DNA of 55,407 nt from Streptococcus henryi DSM 19005 (GTDB lineage Bacteria; Bacillota; Bacilli; Lactobacillales; Streptococcaceae). Positions 17,413-25,607 of the stretch are shown here, piece after piece. The notes below the pieces were generated by a model. The model saw only the letters and a list, made by a program, of their open reading frames with translations. It had not been told where the DNA came from and searched no databases. The stretch covers positions 1 through 55,407 of the forward strand of contig NZ_AQYA01000024.1 in NCBI RefSeq assembly GCF_000376985.1. The letters run 5' to 3'. Each line of letters opens with the position of its first letter. The stretch's first letter is position 1. The position numbers and the translations under genes are program-made.

Positions 17413-19053
17413 TTAGGGATCTTTAAAGTAGGATTCTACGGCCTCCTTGTAGGTTAAGTCTTCTTGGTCAATGACAATGAAAATGGTTCTCAAAATCTCC
17501 AATTCATCAGGGCTAAAGGCCAGTTTCCCCTCACTCTTCCCAAAGGTGTAAAAGCCATTCTTTTCAATGAGAGTGATTAGTTTCTTCAGCTGATCATAGG
17601 ACTTGTCCAATTCGCCCTTGGCTTCAGATAGGGTCATAAAGCTAGAAGCTTGTTCTTGACTATCATCAAAGATAGCAGAAGAGGTGTCAACGACCGAAGA
17701 GGCCATGATAGGCGATTCTGACAGGGGAGACATCTTCATAAAGGCCTCTTTAAAGGAAAAGCCCTTGTCTAGTGGGACATAAGGCGAGAAGAACTCACGG
17801 GCCACCTCACCGGCATTAGAGATATAACCTCGGCCAATGACTTTCTTGCCATCAATTTCATCAATGTACTTAAATTCCTTGTGCTTATTGGCATCTCCAT
17901 ACATCATGGTATAGCCGGTGTCTTCCAAGTGGCCAACAGATAAACGTTTCATGAACTGGTCACGAAGACTTGTCTTGATGTATTCTCCGTCCGGCCGTTG
18001 CATGGCCATGATGACAAAGATACCAGCTTGACGGGCTTCAAGGATGAGTTGGGTCAGGTACTGGTTAACTTGATGTTGGAGTTGGTAGTTTCCTTCTAGT
18101 TTAGCCATGAGTGCCGCCCACTCATCAAAGATAATGAATTTTGGACGGAGACCAAATTTGGCAAAGTTCATGCCAGCCACAAAGTCAGGATGGCTTTTCA
18201 TGTAGAGGTAGCGTTCTTCCATTTCTTCCACATTAGCTCTCAAGCAATCAACAATCTCTTCTTTGGTTACAAAGATATGCCCTTGGTAAATGGGAACATC
18301 AGCAAAAGAAGAAAGGTCTGACTGCTTGGGATCACAGATATCAATATCTGCAATGGGTGTGAGACCGTAAAGCAAAATCATAAGGAGAACGGTCTTTCCA
18401 CCACCAGTCCCACCACCAATGAGGAGGTGAGGTTGTTTAACGTAGTCCCAATAGACATCTTTCATGAGGCGGAGACCCTGTTTGGTTACTTTGACATCTG
18501 AGAGCTTGAGACGGCCAGCAAATTGGTCAATGGCTATCTCATAGGTGACGTAGCCTTTCGAAAATTTCTTGCCTGTAAAGTCCCCATCGTGTTGAATTTC
18601 AAGGGTGTTTCCAAGTGTCAAAAACTTATCTTGAAACTTGTTTCCTTGAAGGATGAAGGAGGCTTTGAGGTCATATTTCCCCTGTTTGAGGTAGACCTTG
18701 GGGAGGGTGATTTTCTCTTTGACCTGCTTATCCCGCTTGATTTTCTTGGAGAGGTAGTAGCCATTTTCGAGAAGAAAGGTAGCCATGATACGCTTGTTAT
18801 CTAGCTTGGAAAAAGCTAGTGAATGGGAATAGAGATAACGATTGAGAAGGAAAGCAAAGAGGAGACCACTCCCTAAAATCCCTCCTATTATGAGACCATA
18901 ATAGAGTGGTTGACTCATTACTTCATTGACTTGTAAGCCAAGAAAAAAGCCACTTCCGATTAGAAATGGCAGGTAGAAGAGGGTAAAGGTTATCCCTCTA
19001 ATGTGTTGATGGTATTTTCGGACACGACGTCCTCTAGAGTGCCAGAGTTTCAT
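17413..19053 (-). CDS. FtsK/TcpA-type coupling ATPase
   Basis: 546 residues. Two membrane helices near residues 24-75 precede an FtsK/SpoIIIE motor domain with Walker A (IGGGTGGGKTVLL) and Walker B (KFIIFDEWAAL), and sensor-like segment QAGIFVIMAMQRPDG. It is the counterpart of Orf21/TcpA, which brings the relaxase-DNA complex to the mating channel. The start overlaps the upstream DUF961-like gene by 4 bp. Intact length for the family. Confidence 0.92.
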   Translation of the reverse strand: MKLWHSRGRRVRKYHQHIRGITFTLFYLPFLIGSGFFLGLQVNEVMSQPLYYGLIIGGILGSGLLFAFLLNRYLYSHSLAFSKLDNKRIMATFLLENGYYLSKKIKRDKQVKEKITLPKVYLKQGKYDLKASFILQGNKFQDKFLTLGNTLEIQHDGDFTGKKFSKGYVTYEIAIDQFAGRLKLSDVKVTKQGLRLMKDVYWDYVKQPHLLIGGGTGGGKTVLLMILLYGLTPIADIDICDPKQSDLSSFADVPIYQGHIFVTKEEIVDCLRANVEEMEERYLYMKSHPDFVAGMNFAKFGLRPKFIIFDEWAALMAKLEGNYQLQHQVNQYLTQLILEARQAGIFVIMAMQRPDGEYIKTSLRDQFMKRLSVGHLEDTGYTMMYGDANKHKEFKYIDEIDGKKVIGRGYISNAGEVAREFFSPYVPLDKGFSFKEAFMKMSPLSESPIMASSVVDTSSAIFDDSQEQASSFMTLSEAKGELDKSYDQLKKLITLIEKNGFYTFGKSEGKLAFSPDELEILRTIFIVIDQEDLTYKEAVESYFKDP

Positions 19054-19496
19054 TCTTTAGCCTTTACTTGATCTGGTTTGGGAGCAGGGGTGCCTTTTTT
19101 ATTGATGCGTTGGGCAAAGAATTTATAGACCCCACCTGAGACAGAAGAGTAAGTCACAATGATATCAGAGAGTTCCACTTCATCCCCGAATTTAAGTCCG
19201 AGCGCTTCAATCTCACTTGGGAGCATGCCCACAATGGAGAATTCTTCGGTACCATGTTGATTTGCGGATTTAATCGCTACCTTAGTTGAAATGATTTCTC
19301 CAGTTGGGACTTGTGGGTAAGAGCCATCTTGATTACGAGGTTGAGTCGTGTCATCTTCATACTTTTGTTCCACTTCATTGATTCCACGCCAAGTGAGTTT
19401 TCCAAAAACTTCATCCAGTTTAAGGGCTGGGGTGATATTCAAGTAACGCTTGTCTGTAATGTCCACTTTATCAAATTTCAATCCAACTTTTGCCAT
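19050..19496 (-). CDS. DUF961-like ICE protein (Orf22-like)
   Basis: 148 residues, soluble and beta-rich, with FDKVDITDKRYLNITPALKL near the start and LKFGDEVELSDIIVTYSSVS near residue 110. Size, position directly before tcpA and the paired arrangement with the next gene match the DUF961 proteins Orf22/Orf23 of Tn916-like elements. Molecular role unknown; suspected to act in DNA processing. Confidence 0.75.
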   Translation of the reverse strand: MAKVGLKFDKVDITDKRYLNITPALKLDEVFGKLTWRGINEVEQKYEDDTTQPRNQDGSYPQVPTGEIISTKVAIKSANQHGTEEFSIVGMLPSEIEALGLKFGDEVELSDIIVTYSSVSGGVYKFFAQRINKKGTPAPKPDQVKAKE

Positions 19497-19546
19497 AATG
19501 TTTTTCCTCTTATCTTTCTTAGTTTTAATTTAGGTACTGATCTGTT

Positions 19547-19840
19547 TTATTTCTTAACAATTAGTTTGTCTGCATAGACGTTAAGAGCAGGTGCCATATC
19601 ACGACCATTAATAGCATCTGGGTAGAAAATAGGGTTAACCAATTCCACTTCAGCATCTTCTTCAAAGACTTGAGCAGTTGCAGGTGTGATCACATAGAAT
19701 TGCAAGTGTTTTTCATTAACCACTTCATGACGTTGAAATTGCCCTTGTTTGCCAAAGACGGTACGTGGGGCGTTTCCCAATTTTTCATAAAGAGCAGTGC
19801 CGATAAAGTCAGGGTTCATTTTAAGAGTTTCTTTAATCAT
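19547..19840 (-). CDS. DUF961-like ICE protein (Orf23-like)
   Basis: 97 residues, beta-rich, no membrane segment ([20 protein letters not shown]). It is the second member of the Orf22/Orf23 pair and an early gene of the leftward operon. GGAAAGG lies just upstream of its ATG. Family assignment is by position and overall pattern. Confidence 0.7.
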   Translation of the reverse strand: MIKETLKMNPDFIGTALYEKLGNAPRTVFGKQGQFQRHEVVNEKHLQFYVITPATAQVFEEDAEVELVNPIFYPDAINGRDMAPALNVYADKLIVKK

Positions 19841-19944
19841 AAAGTTTTCCTTTCAGGGTATTAAAAAATCAAGCCAAAGCTTGAGAATTGTAGTATTGGG
19901 TAATGAGATGGCGGTAGGTGTTGCCGTAAAATAAAATCTCACCA

Positions 19945-20106
19945 TTAGGATAGTGAAGCTTCTTTTAATTTCTTCAATTGTTGGGTCAGGCGCTCTAGAG
20001 CTTGGTTATAAAGCAGGCGCAGAAGGTGTGGGTCACGATCATAAACGTGATAGGAGAATTTGAAATTTTGATAGATAGCATTTAGTTTTTGTTCACAATA
20101 AGTCAT
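19945..20106 (-). CDS. First small gene of the conjugation operon
   Basis: 53 residues starting MTYCEQKLNAIYQNF, basic and helical. I chose the ATG at 20106 because GGAAAGGA lies 5-13 bp before it; the ATG seven codons earlier overlaps that ribosome site. It ends in KEASLS. Directly after its stop another frame encodes GEILFYGNTYRHLITQYYNS without its own start, so the gene may be truncated by a frameshift at AAAAG. No function recognised. Confidence 0.6.
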   Translation of the reverse strand: MTYCEQKLNAIYQNFKFSYHVYDRDPHLLRLLYNQALERLTQQLKKLKEASLS

Positions 20107-20130
20107 AATGTCCTTTCCAAATAACAAAGA

Positions 20131-20164
20131 CTACTAGATTATTAAAAGTTCAACAATCTAGTAG
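20131..20164. repeat. Inverted repeat in the operon leader
   Basis: Perfect 10-bp arms CTACTAGATT and AATCTAGTAG around a 14-base loop, 25 bp upstream of the first small gene. It lies in the long leader of the leftward transcript and could form an RNA hairpin. There is no T run, so it is not an obvious terminator. Confidence 0.65.
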
Positions 20165-20469
20165 CATATGTGTTAAGAGATGAAGCTCGCTCGGAGATTT
20201 CCAGTCTTGTCATGGCAAGTTTTCATCAATGTTATTTGGTTGAGAATAGCCAAAACTATTCTCACGGTGGCAACGTTTAGTCAGGTGCATGACGTCAATT
20301 ACCATCGGTTTCCCGGCCAATCATTCAGGAGTCATTATCATCCCTGTCACGATTCTCTTACGCCTGTTGGCGAAGCCAGTTCACTTTACTATTCGGAAAA
20401 GTGCTAAAGTCCGATATGCGTATGGGTTTCTACTAAAGTGTAGAATCCAACTCCAACCAGTACACGGAC

Positions 20470-20497
20470 TTGACGAATTTGACAAATATGATACAAT
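20470..20497 (+). promoter_or_regulatory. Rightward promoter producing a short leader RNA
   Basis: -35 TTGACG (20470-20475), 16-bp spacer, -10 TACAAT (20492-20497). The predicted start is near 20504, and the next feature downstream is the hairpin terminator at 20516-20562, so most transcripts would be about 60 nt. Confidence 0.55.
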
Positions 20498-20515
20498 ATA
20501 GGTACGAAGTATAGT

Positions 20516-20562
20516 GTGTGTTTGTCGGTCAGTCCTCTGGTTGTCAGACGCACATTTTTTAT
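20516..20562 (+). terminator. Terminator/attenuator upstream of the regulators
   Basis: Stem GTGTGTTTGTC with GTCAGACGCAC (pairs include two G-U wobbles and one mismatch) followed by ATTTTTT. It lies between the promoter at 20470 and the regulator genes. Confidence 0.6.
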
Positions 20563-20612
20563 TAGGATTTCAAGGGACATTGTTTGGTTTCTAAGTAATG
20601 CTTATTATTTTT

Positions 20613-20674
20613 TTGAAACCATTATAAACTAATGTTTATAATTATATTATATATACTTCTGTTTATATTGTCAA
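20613..20674. promoter_or_regulatory. Face-to-face promoters with two palindromic operators
   Basis: Rightward promoter: TTGAAA (20613-20618), 18 bp, TATAAT (20637-20642), serving the regulator genes. Leftward promoter: TTGACA (20674-20669), 17 bp, TATAAT (20651-20646), serving the conjugation operon. The -10 boxes are 3 bp apart and point at each other. Operator 1 is ATAAAC-TAAT-GTTTAT (20624-20639). Operator 2 is ATATAC-TTCT-GTTTAT (20651-20666). Each overlaps one -10, so a bound HTH repressor could switch between the two directions. Confidence 0.75.
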
Positions 20675-20719
20675 CCGTTTTTATCAAAAAAACTAAAAAA
20701 TTTTTAAAAGAGGTCATCT

Positions 20720-21073
20720 ATGGGATTCCCAGAACGCTTAAAAGCCCTACGCTTAGAGGCAAATTTAACACAAAAAGATATGGCTGAAAAATTTGGTATT
20801 TCTCAACCAGCTTATTTAGCATGGGAAAAAGGTAAAAGGAAACCAGGTTCTGAAACCTTAGAGAAGTTTTCTAAATTCTTTGGAGTATCAACAGATTATT
20901 TATTAGGTAATTCAGACTATCGTACAGTAGAAGAAGATGAGCTGTCAGAAGTAGAAATGCTTTTCCGTGCTACATCACTTGATATGACAGATGAAGAAAA
21001 AGCAATTTTTAAGCAAGAATTACTAGAATTTATGAAAGAACGCCAAAAATTGTTTGATGAGAATAACAAATAA
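20720..21073 (+). CDS. XRE-family repressor (Arp1/ImmR-like)
   Basis: 117 residues. HTH at 7-60 (LRLEANLTQKDMAEKFGISQ then AYLAWEKGKRKPGSETLEKF) and an acidic C-terminal helix for dimerisation. Its position at the divergent control region and an ImmA-like protease three genes downstream match the CI-like arp1 regulators of ICESt3 and ImmR of ICEBs1. It is the best candidate to bind the palindromes at 20624 and 20651. Ribosome site AGAGG. Confidence 0.82.
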   Translation: MGFPERLKALRLEANLTQKDMAEKFGISQPAYLAWEKGKRKPGSETLEKFSKFFGVSTDYLLGNSDYRTVEEDELSEVEMLFRATSLDMTDEEKAIFKQELLEFMKERQKLFDENNK

Positions 21074-21147
21074 AAAAATTCTTTACTTTTTTCTACTTTT
21101 TCAATTTCTATTACGAATAATATAGTAGAGAGAAAGTGAGGAAACTG

Positions 21148-21330
21148 ATGAAATTAAAAGAATTAAGACAAACTAAAGAAATGACACGTGTACAACTTTC
21201 TAAAGCAATTGATGTACCAGTACGCACTATTGCAAGATGGGAGAATGGTGAAACAGATATGTTCTTAAAAACAGCAATTAGATTAGCGGATTATTTCAAT
21301 GTAAGTTTAGATGATTTTGTTTCGCCTTAA
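21148..21330 (+). CDS. Small Cro-like HTH protein
   Basis: 60 residues that are almost entirely an XRE helix-turn-helix (ELRQTKEMTRVQLSKAIDVP then RTIARWENGETDMFLKTAI). The ATG at 21148 follows GAGGAAACTG; an in-frame ATG 12 bp upstream has no better site. Probably a DNA-binding partner or antagonist of the repressor encoded just before it. Confidence 0.75.
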   Translation: MKLKELRQTKEMTRVQLSKAIDVPVRTIARWENGETDMFLKTAIRLADYFNVSLDDFVSP

Positions 21331-21361
21331 TTTTATTACTACGAAATAATGGGAGTATTTT

Positions 21362-21622
21362 ATGGGAAAACGCCTTTACCTTGATTTTAATATTAGAGAT
21401 AGAGCATTTTTTATCACTAAGAAGGGACAAGTTATTAAAGGAGTGGTTTATAAGTTAGATAGTCTTGCTGACGATAGTTATGAACCTTATATTCTAGTTG
21501 ATTCTAAAGATTCTAGTAAGTTTGACTATGAAATAAAATTACATGAAAGTGAAATCGAAGATATAAAAGTACTTGAGCGTAATGCAATTGAAAGAGGAAA
21601 AACAGATCATAAAGCTTTTTAA
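21362..21622 (+). CDS. Small hypothetical protein in the control module
   Basis: 86 residues, charged, with beta-rich centre (GQVIKGVVYKLDSLADDSYE). No membrane segment or motif recognised. It is followed by a terminator, so it closes the first rightward control operon. Confidence 0.6.
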   Translation: MGKRLYLDFNIRDRAFFITKKGQVIKGVVYKLDSLADDSYEPYILVDSKDSSKFDYEIKLHESEIEDIKVLERNAIERGKTDHKAF

Positions 21623-21680
21623 TGGATTTCATAATGAAAAATCTTTTATCTCTGTAAAATAGTAGTATGAATACTTTTTA

Positions 21681-21704
21681 AGTGGACAATTGTCCACTTT
21701 TTTT
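21681..21704. terminator. Bidirectional terminator between control genes and immA-like gene
   Basis: Palindrome AGTGGAC-AATT-GTCCACT followed by seven T. It also shows that the in-frame GTG inside it is not the start of the ImmA-like gene. Confidence 0.8.
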
Positions 21705-21747
21705 ATATAATGATGTCAGTTTAAAAACTGACAAGGAGGTGAAGTAT

Positions 21748-22605
21748 TTGGAAACCACCTTTTCAAAGATTAGTTCAGTTGTAAAATCACAACTCTATCC
21801 CTTCATTAAGCTCAGAAAATTATCTTTGTTGACCTACACGTTTGAAGATTTTTTTAATCATGTGGTTAAAGAGAATGATATCAAAGTATTAGATCATCAC
21901 TTTTCAATGCGAAAAATTGATGGTCTAACGTTGATAGATAGTAGAGGCAGAACCTCACTTTCTTATGAAAAAGAAAATCCTACTGTCCGCCAAAACTTTA
22001 CTAAATGTCATGAGTTGGGACATTTTTTACTTGGTCATCAAGGAAGTGTCTTTACTGAATTGAAAGAACCTCAATTTTCTCTAGAAGAAGTCGAAGCAAA
22101 CTATTTTTCAGCTTGCCTTCTCATGCCAGATATTGTTTTGTTATCTAAAGTTTTCTATCAAAAATTGAGTTTTCAAGAAGTTGCTAACTCTCTATACGTA
22201 TCCACTGAAACTCTAAGTATTAGATTGATAGATTTTTTAAGTCACTTATTAGGTGGAAAAAAAGAACTGATACAAAGTATTGTTTTACACTATCAGTCTG
22301 GAGCTAATTCAGAAATTATTAATGTGTTTACTGAGTTTCATGATATTATTGTTCAAGATTATCAATCTTATGAACCTATTCCACAAGAAAGATCTATATA
22401 CTTAATAGAGCAAAAAGGGTTTATTACTGATGATGACGTGGCAGAATTAGCTCAAATAGAGTTTAGAAATGCGATTACTTCTAAAACTATTGGAACTTGG
22501 GCATATTATGATAGGGGAAAAACGATCTTTTATGCATGGGATAAAAAGAAACTAACAGAAAAAGTAGCTTATCAAAAAGCTAAAAATAAATATTATTTAA
22601 GTTAA
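21748..22605 (+). CDS. ImmA/IrrE-type metalloprotease
   Basis: 285 residues starting with TTG at 21748, seven bases after AAGGAGG. The zinc site is visible as KCHELGHFLLGH with the distal Glu in EEVEANYFSACLLMP (about residues 90-130). In ICEBs1 and ICESt3 such proteases cleave the CI-like repressor after DNA damage and trigger excision. Here it precedes the self-cleaving repressor gene by 10 bp. A small hairpin (GTCAGTTT/AAACTGAC) lies just before its ribosome site. The C-terminal half is of unknown fold. Confidence 0.85.
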   Translation: METTFSKISSVVKSQLYPFIKLRKLSLLTYTFEDFFNHVVKENDIKVLDHHFSMRKIDGLTLIDSRGRTSLSYEKENPTVRQNFTKCHELGHFLLGHQGSVFTELKEPQFSLEEVEANYFSACLLMPDIVLLSKVFYQKLSFQEVANSLYVSTETLSIRLIDFLSHLLGGKKELIQSIVLHYQSGANSEIINVFTEFHDIIVQDYQSYEPIPQERSIYLIEQKGFITDDDVAELAQIEFRNAITSKTIGTWAYYDRGKTIFYAWDKKKLTEKVAYQKAKNKYYLS

Positions 22606-22615
22606 GGAGGCAGAT

Positions 22616-23302
22616 ATGTTTTCACCAGAAATGCTAAAGCAAAGGCGCAAAGAATTAAAACTTACTCAATCTGACATAGCTAGGGAGTTAGATATTACCC
22701 GCCAGTCTTATTTTGCTTGGGAGAGTGGAAAGACTAAGCCAAATAGTCAAAATATTGAGAAGTTAGCTGATATTCTAGGGGTATCTAGCAGCTATTTTGA
22801 ATCAGAATATAAAATTGTTAATACTTACCTACAGCTTAATTCACTTAATCGTGAAAAGGTTGAACACTATGCAGAAGAACTACTAACTGTTCAGGAAGAA
22901 AACAAGGTTGTTTCCCTATACAGTATTAAGGTTATTGATGATATTGAATTGTCAGCTGGTCTAGGGGAAAGTATTTATGATCAATCAGAGTCGGTTGAAG
23001 TCTTTGCGGATGAGGACTATAGCTATGATATTGCTACTTGGATTAAAGGGGATTCTATGGAACCAATATATCTGAGTGGAGAAGTAGCGCTTATACGAGA
23101 AGGTGGCTTTGACTATGATGGCGCTGTCTATGCTGTCGTTTGGAATGAGAGAGCCTATATCAAGAAAGTTTATCTAGAAGAAGACGGGTACCGCCTTGTA
23201 TCGCTCAATACTGATTATCCTGATATGTTTGCCTCGGCAGAAGATAATCCAAGGATTGTTGGTAAAATCATTGGTCATTTCATGCCAATTGTAGGAGGAT
23301 AG
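22616..23302 (+). CDS. CI/LexA-like self-cleaving repressor
   Basis: 228 residues. N-terminal XRE HTH (LKLTQSDIARELDITRQSYF), linker with a candidate cleavage site in ELSAGLGE, and S24 peptidase domain with catalytic Ser in WIKGDSMEP and Lys in AYIKKVYLEEDG. Matches the Arp2-type regulator of ICESt3. RecA-stimulated self-cleavage is expected from the family. AAGGAGG precedes the ATG, and umuC follows after 4 bp, tying repressor loss to mutagenic repair. Confidence 0.88.
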   Translation: MFSPEMLKQRRKELKLTQSDIARELDITRQSYFAWESGKTKPNSQNIEKLADILGVSSSYFESEYKIVNTYLQLNSLNREKVEHYAEELLTVQEENKVVSLYSIKVIDDIELSAGLGESIYDQSESVEVFADEDYSYDIATWIKGDSMEPIYLSGEVALIREGGFDYDGAVYAVVWNERAYIKKVYLEEDGYRLVSLNTDYPDMFASAEDNPRIVGKIIGHFMPIVGG

Positions 23303-23306
23303 ATTC

Positions 23307-24722
23307 ATGGGCTATTTTAACTATTCAAGAGAGCCTAAAAGTGACATTGCCTTTATTGATATGAAGTCCTTCTATGCCAGTGTAGAATGTGTAGAGCGTG
23401 GATTACATCCATTAAAAACTTCCTTATGCGTAATGAGTAGAGCAGATAATTCGAATGGCTTAATTTTAGCTTCATCACCTATGTTTAAGAAAATCTTTGG
23501 TAAGAGTAATGTAGGGCGGGTGTATGACCTACCCTTTGATATTCATATCCGAAAGTTTTTTTATTATAACGCCAAGCGACAAGGTCTTGAGATTACACCA
23601 GAATATATTCGCTATATAGAGGAATGGGCAAAAGTTACTTTTATAGTCCCACCTCGCATGAGCTTATATATTGAGAAAAACATAGAAATTCAACGTGTTT
23701 TAAAGAACTATGGTAGCCCAGAAGATATTCTCCCTTATTCAATTGATGAAGGGTTTATTGACTTAACAGGATCACTCAATTACTTTGTGACTGACAAAAC
23801 AATATCTAAAAAAGAAAAGCTAGATATTGTTTCTAGTAAAATTCAACATGACATCTATAGAAAAACTGGTATTTTCTCTACAGTAGGCATGTCAAATAGC
23901 AACCCTTTACTTGCTAAATTAGCATTAGACAACGAAGCTAAGAAAACAAAGACAATGCGTGCTAATTGGTCTTACGAAGATGTCGAATCTAAGGTATGGG
24001 GTATCCAGGAAATGACAGATTTCTGGGGAATTGGTAGTCGAATGAAAAAAAGACTCAATGCTTTAGGAATCATGTCTATTAAAGAACTTGCAAACAGTAA
24101 TCCAGATATTCTTAAGGCTCATCTAGGCATTAATGGTGTTGATCTCTTTTTCCACGCTAATGGGATTGATGAAAGCAATGTCCCTAAACCCTATAATCCA
24201 AAATCAAATGGAATAGGGAATTCACAAGTTTTACCAAGAGACTATATCAGACAAAGAGAGATTGAAATAGTTCTTTCAGAAATGGCTGAGCAAGTGGCGG
24301 TTAGACTCAGAAAAGCTGGTAAGAAGACGACATGTGTTTCCATTGGAGTAGGTTATTCACGTAGTGAGAATAAGAAGAGTATTCATGCACAGATGAAGAT
24401 AGAGCCAACCAATCAGACAGAAACTTTAAAAAATCATGTCTTATCGCTTTTCCATAAAAAGTATAGTTTTGGTGCTGTTAGAAGTACTAGTATTTATTAT
24501 TCACAATTAGTAGACGAATCTTTTGGACTTATTTCATTATTTGACGACGTAGAAAAAATCGAGAAGGAAGAAAGGATCCAGTCTGCGATTGATACCATCA
24601 GACAAGAATTTGGTTTTACTTCTTTACTAAAAGCTAATGCTTTAGCAGAAGGGTCACGAGTAATCGCAAGAAGTAAATTAGTTGGTGGTCATTCAGCTGG
24701 AGGATTAGATGGATTAAACTAG
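23307..24722 (+). CDS. umuC: Y-family DNA polymerase (UmuC-like)
   Basis: 471 residues. The N-terminal catalytic motifs are IAFIDMKSFYASVECVERG and YSIDEGFIDLTGS (metal-binding Asp and Glu), followed by an HhH segment (WGIGSRMKKRLNALGI) and the little-finger domain. It performs error-prone translesion synthesis. Streptococcal ICEs such as Tn5252 carry homologues giving UV resistance. It is part of the operon repressor-umuC-yolD-DUF5960, so it should be induced when the repressor is cleaved. Confidence 0.93.
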   Translation: MGYFNYSREPKSDIAFIDMKSFYASVECVERGLHPLKTSLCVMSRADNSNGLILASSPMFKKIFGKSNVGRVYDLPFDIHIRKFFYYNAKRQGLEITPEYIRYIEEWAKVTFIVPPRMSLYIEKNIEIQRVLKNYGSPEDILPYSIDEGFIDLTGSLNYFVTDKTISKKEKLDIVSSKIQHDIYRKTGIFSTVGMSNSNPLLAKLALDNEAKKTKTMRANWSYEDVESKVWGIQEMTDFWGIGSRMKKRLNALGIMSIKELANSNPDILKAHLGINGVDLFFHANGIDESNVPKPYNPKSNGIGNSQVLPRDYIRQREIEIVLSEMAEQVAVRLRKAGKKTTCVSIGVGYSRSENKKSIHAQMKIEPTNQTETLKNHVLSLFHKKYSFGAVRSTSIYYSQLVDESFGLISLFDDVEKIEKEERIQSAIDTIRQEFGFTSLLKANALAEGSRVIARSKLVGGHSAGGLDGLN

Positions 24723-25087
24723 TGATAGATAGAAGTTATTTACCTTTTCAATCAGCTAGAGAACATCAAGACCGTGGTATGATGAAATGGATGGGCTTTT
24801 TCTTATCTGAGCATACTACGTCTCTAGTTGAAGAGAAATATAAAATAAAATTTTCAGATGAGCTTAGTTTGCTTGATAAGCTAACACTTATCTCACAACT
24901 CTATGCAGGTCAACTTGAAGGACAATTTACTGTAAAAACACACAATCAAAAAGTCACCTATCATGGACAGGTGACGGAAATATCCAAAGATGAAATTGTA
25001 ATTAAATCGGATAGTAGGTTTCATTTGGTTGAAGTTGAGACTATTCTAGATATTCAATTAGCAGAAGGAGGAATGGAAAGTGGATAG
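24722..25087 (+). CDS. YolD-like protein
   Basis: 121 residues, GTG start sharing one base with the umuC stop. The opening (RSYLPFQSAREHQDRGMMKWMGFFLSEH) and C-terminal beta segment with DEIVIKSDSRFHLVEVETIL match the YolD-like family that accompanies UmuC in Firmicutes. It probably modulates the polymerase; the biochemical role is unproven. Confidence 0.82.
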   Translation: MIDRSYLPFQSAREHQDRGMMKWMGFFLSEHTTSLVEEKYKIKFSDELSLLDKLTLISQLYAGQLEGQFTVKTHNQKVTYHGQVTEISKDEIVIKSDSRFHLVEVETILDIQLAEGGMESG

Positions 25088-25367
25088 GCGTGAACTATAT
25101 AAAGATAAGCTACAGATAGACTATTTTTCAGAGAGCTATATCAAGTTTGAAGAAGATTTTTATCGTCACTCAGCGGATGGAACGCCTCTCACATTTATCA
25201 TTGATGATATTCTATTATCTCATAAAAACTATTTCAAGCTCAATAAGGAAAAGTCAATTGATGGACGAGACCATTATTTTCAGTTCCAAGTATCTTTGGG
25301 GAGAGATAACAAAAACGTCAGGATATTTCGATACGTGGGACAAAGTACAAAGCTAAAACTATGTTAG
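25080..25367 (+). CDS. DUF5960-like protein downstream of umuC
   Basis: 95 residues, GTG start overlapping the yolD-like gene by 8 bp, with GGAGGAATGG upstream. The pattern ELYKDKLQIDYFSESYIKFE and KEKSIDGRDHYFQFQVS is, as far as I recall, that of DUF5960, a small streptococcal protein associated with ICE umuC operons. Function unknown. Last gene of the operon. Confidence 0.65.
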   Translation: MDRRELYKDKLQIDYFSESYIKFEEDFYRHSADGTPLTFIIDDILLSHKNYFKLNKEKSIDGRDHYFQFQVSLGRDNKNVRIFRYVGQSTKLKLC

Positions 25368-25398
25368 GTTGTAATTTAGGAAATTTTAAGCTCGTATG

Positions 25399-25443
25399 GC
25401 TATACTACAATCAACCCTAAAACTTTTCTTTTTCATAATCTCC
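25399..25443 (+). repeat. 45-bp 3'-UTR repeat, partner of 6830-6874
   Basis: Runs from GCTATACTAC to CATAATCTCC and matches the reverse strand of 6830-6874 with two mismatches. It lies between the last gene of the umuC operon and its terminator. Confidence 0.8.
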
Positions 25444-25445
25444 TT

Positions 25446-25484
25446 GAAATAGTCATTGCATTATGCATTGGCTATTTCTTTTTT
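25446..25484 (+). terminator. Terminator of the umuC operon
   Basis: 15-bp stem GAAATAGTCATTGCA with TGCATTGGCTATTTC (one G-U pair), three-base loop, then TTTTTT. Very strong. Confidence 0.85.
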
Positions 25485-25497
25485 GCCAAAGAATGAC

Positions 25498-25541
25498 TTC
25501 CGTTATAATGGACGTTTTTAGAAAAGTCTGTTATAACGGAA
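25498..25541. repeat. Long imperfect inverted repeat
   Basis: Arms TTCCGTTATAATGGAC and, inverted, TTCCGTTATAACAGAC, extending into TTTT/AAAA with a three-base loop. No T tail. Could be a recombinase or replication-related hairpin or a small element end; unassigned. Confidence 0.6.
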
Positions 25542-25607
25542 AACTAAAAATTTATGAACAATTGACCTAACATGGTCTAAACCCTGATAATACAGGGATA
25601 GAATCAT

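Noticed and set aside
20180..20501. Plus-strand ORFs of 70-75 residues in the conjugation leader
   Set aside because: No ribosome sites, odd composition, and antisense to the leader of the conjugation operon; more likely untranslated regulatory DNA.
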